Of a stretch of DNA of 64,000 nucleotides, positions 63,425 to 64,000 are shown one piece after another; position 1 is the first letter of the stretch, and every line of letters starts with the position of its first letter. Made by a program: the position numbers and the translations under genes. The notes under the pieces were generated by a model. That model was not told the origin of the DNA. It searched no databases and worked only from the letters and a program-made list of their open reading frames with translations. Source of the DNA: Flavobacterium sp. GT3R68 (GTDB lineage Bacteria; Bacteroidota; Bacteroidia; Flavobacteriales; Flavobacteriaceae); NCBI RefSeq assembly GCF_007109225.1, contig NZ_VJZK01000003.1, positions 62,001 through 126,000 of the forward strand, written 5' to 3'.

Positions 63425-63604
63425 ATGTTAAAAAACATTTTGAAATTAGAAGGCGCTCAACAATTAAGCAAAATTGAGCAAAAAAATATTCAAGGTAAAG
63501 GTGGTGAGCTTATGGCTTGCCGTTGTCCAAATGGTGTGCTTGTTGTAGGGCATGCTGATAGCTGCAGTACATTAATCAACACTTTATGCGAAATGGACTC
63601 CTAG
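63425..63604 (+). CDS. Double-glycine-leader peptide (bacteriocin/RiPP-like precursor)
   Basis: A 59-aa peptide whose first 27 residues (MLKNILKLEGAQQLSK, then IEQKNIQGKGG) form the ComC/bacteriocin-type leader common in flavobacteria, with LEG, LSKxEQ and a terminal GKGG processing site. The core is about 32 residues with four Cys (residues 32, 34, 47 and 55), CRC near its start. Peptides of this class are exported and cleaved by C39-peptidase ABC transporters, and some are modified to lanthipeptide-like products. No transporter or modifying enzyme is inside the window. A hairpin follows at 63631-63659. Confidence 0.75.
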   Translation: MLKNILKLEGAQQLSKIEQKNIQGKGGELMACRCPNGVLVVGHADSCSTLINTLCEMDS

Positions 63605-63630
63605 TTTTTTAAGCTTTTGAAATAAAATTT

Positions 63631-63659
63631 AATCCCCGGGTGTAATCAATCTGGGGATT
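63631..63659 (+). terminator. Terminator after the peptide gene
   Basis: A 7-bp stem (63631-63637 with 63653-63659) of GC-rich AATCCCC/GGGGATT followed by T-rich sequence, 26 bp after the stop. Confidence 0.7.
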
Positions 63660-63794
63660 TTTAATTTTTTATAAAAGATTTTCGCTACACTCCCTTTCCT
63701 AAACCGGGCATTAGTTACTGTTGCACTATTTCCCGTGTCGATAACCTGTTGTAATGTTATAGGGTTTTGGAAAAAATGTTATTGTGTCATCAAA

Positions 63795-63840
63795 AAAAAC
63801 AGGTTTTCAAAAAGACGACACTTTTTGAAAACCTGTTTTT
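63795..63840. terminator. Perfect 20-bp stem-loop, probable bidirectional terminator
   Basis: Arms 63795-63814 and 63821-63840 are perfectly complementary with a 6-nt loop (ACGACA) and have A- and T-runs at the ends. It may terminate the minus-strand gene ending at 63906. Confidence 0.8.
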
Positions 63841-63905
63841 ATACGTTGTTCCTATAAAGTCTTAAATACCTTTACTTCTCAGAAACCTTCACATCTTCGT
63901 ATTAA

Positions 63906-64000
63906 TTATTTCTTACTCATAAAAATCCTTAATATATACCAGAATAATAACATTATCGATGAAAATAACTGCAGTGAAGCACCTACATATTGTTCGGTGC
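63906..64000 (-). CDS. C-terminal fragment of a probable membrane protein (5' end outside window)
   Basis: On the minus strand an open frame enters from the window edge and stops at 63906. It encodes about 31 residues: TEQYVGASLQLFSSIMLLFW, then YILRIFMSKK, a hydrophobic helix with a basic end, like the last TM segment of a transporter or polymerase. The terminator at 63795-63840 lies 65 bp downstream. The fragment is short, so the call is tentative. Confidence 0.4.
   Translation of the reverse strand, partial: TEQYVGASLQLFSSIMLLFWYILRIFMSKK

Overview
The window is a 64 kb piece of a low-GC Bacteroidota chromosome, almost certainly Flavobacteriaceae and probably Flavobacterium or a close relative. 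The evidence is type IX secretion (T9SS) sorting domains of both type A and type B, a gliding-motility-associated C-terminal domain, TANNTTTG-type -7 promoter boxes, A-rich translation starts without clear Shine-Dalgarno sequences, and an efp / LpxD-like / sucD neighbourhood typical of the group. I see no rRNA, tRNA, CRISPR array, intact insertion sequence or phage.

Region 1-25.4 kb is mostly core genome. It starts with the tail of efp, an LpxD-like acyltransferase, an NTF2-like protein and sucD. A minus-strand operon (8936 down to 3298) follows: ECF sigma factor, probable anti-sigma factor, Spy/CpxP-like protein, MbnP-like copper protein, diheme peroxidase (MauG/MbnH type), a secreted YHYH protein and a second diheme peroxidase. 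Two 30-bp near-identical sites inside it look like ECF promoters. fabG comes next, flanked by two inverted copies of a structured repeat. Then come a VWA membrane protein, an LtaS-like sulfatase, a two-component system, a ferritin-VIT1 iron/manganese exporter, an OmpA-like protein, a Nudix/thioesterase pair, an MscS channel and an SF2 helicase.

Region 25.7-37.2 kb is a five-gene exopolysaccharide operon resembling Pel: PelF glycosyltransferase, PelG transporter, a GH114-like hydrolase, an unrecognised 652-aa membrane protein, and a 1294-aa lipoprotein joining a PelA-like deacetylase, TPR helices and a PelB-like outer-membrane barrel. No PelC and no PelD (c-di-GMP receptor) is seen. A convergent T9SS protein with DUF4874/DUF4832-like TIM-barrel features sits next to it.

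Region 37.5-51.6 kb holds a DEAD-box RNA helicase and a DUF294 (cNMP/CBS/nucleotidyltransferase) plus DnaQ-like exonuclease pair. Converging on these is a minus-strand run: MHS transporter, 2-TM protein, acs, then a type III polyketide synthase cluster (FAD oxidoreductase, methyltransferase, type III PKS, FabI/FabL-like enoyl reductase, FabZ-like dehydratase, KAS, ACP, phosphopantetheinyl transferase). The cluster could build its own acyl starter, condense it on the type III PKS, then methylate and oxidise the ring.

Region 51.7-60.5 kb is a plus-strand aromatic-acid operon: flavin reductase, bifunctional salicylyl-CoA 5-hydroxylase/oxidoreductase, aryl-CoA ligase, thioesterase, nitrilase, gentisate 1,2-dioxygenase, FAH-family hydrolase and maleate isomerase. 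Together these predict salicylate -> salicylyl-CoA -> gentisyl-CoA -> gentisate -> maleylpyruvate -> maleate/fumarate plus pyruvate, possibly starting from a nitrile.

Region 60.5-64 kb has a T9SS type B repeat protein, a 38-aa membrane peptide, a 59-aa double-glycine-leader peptide (bacteriocin/RiPP-like precursor) and several strong terminators.
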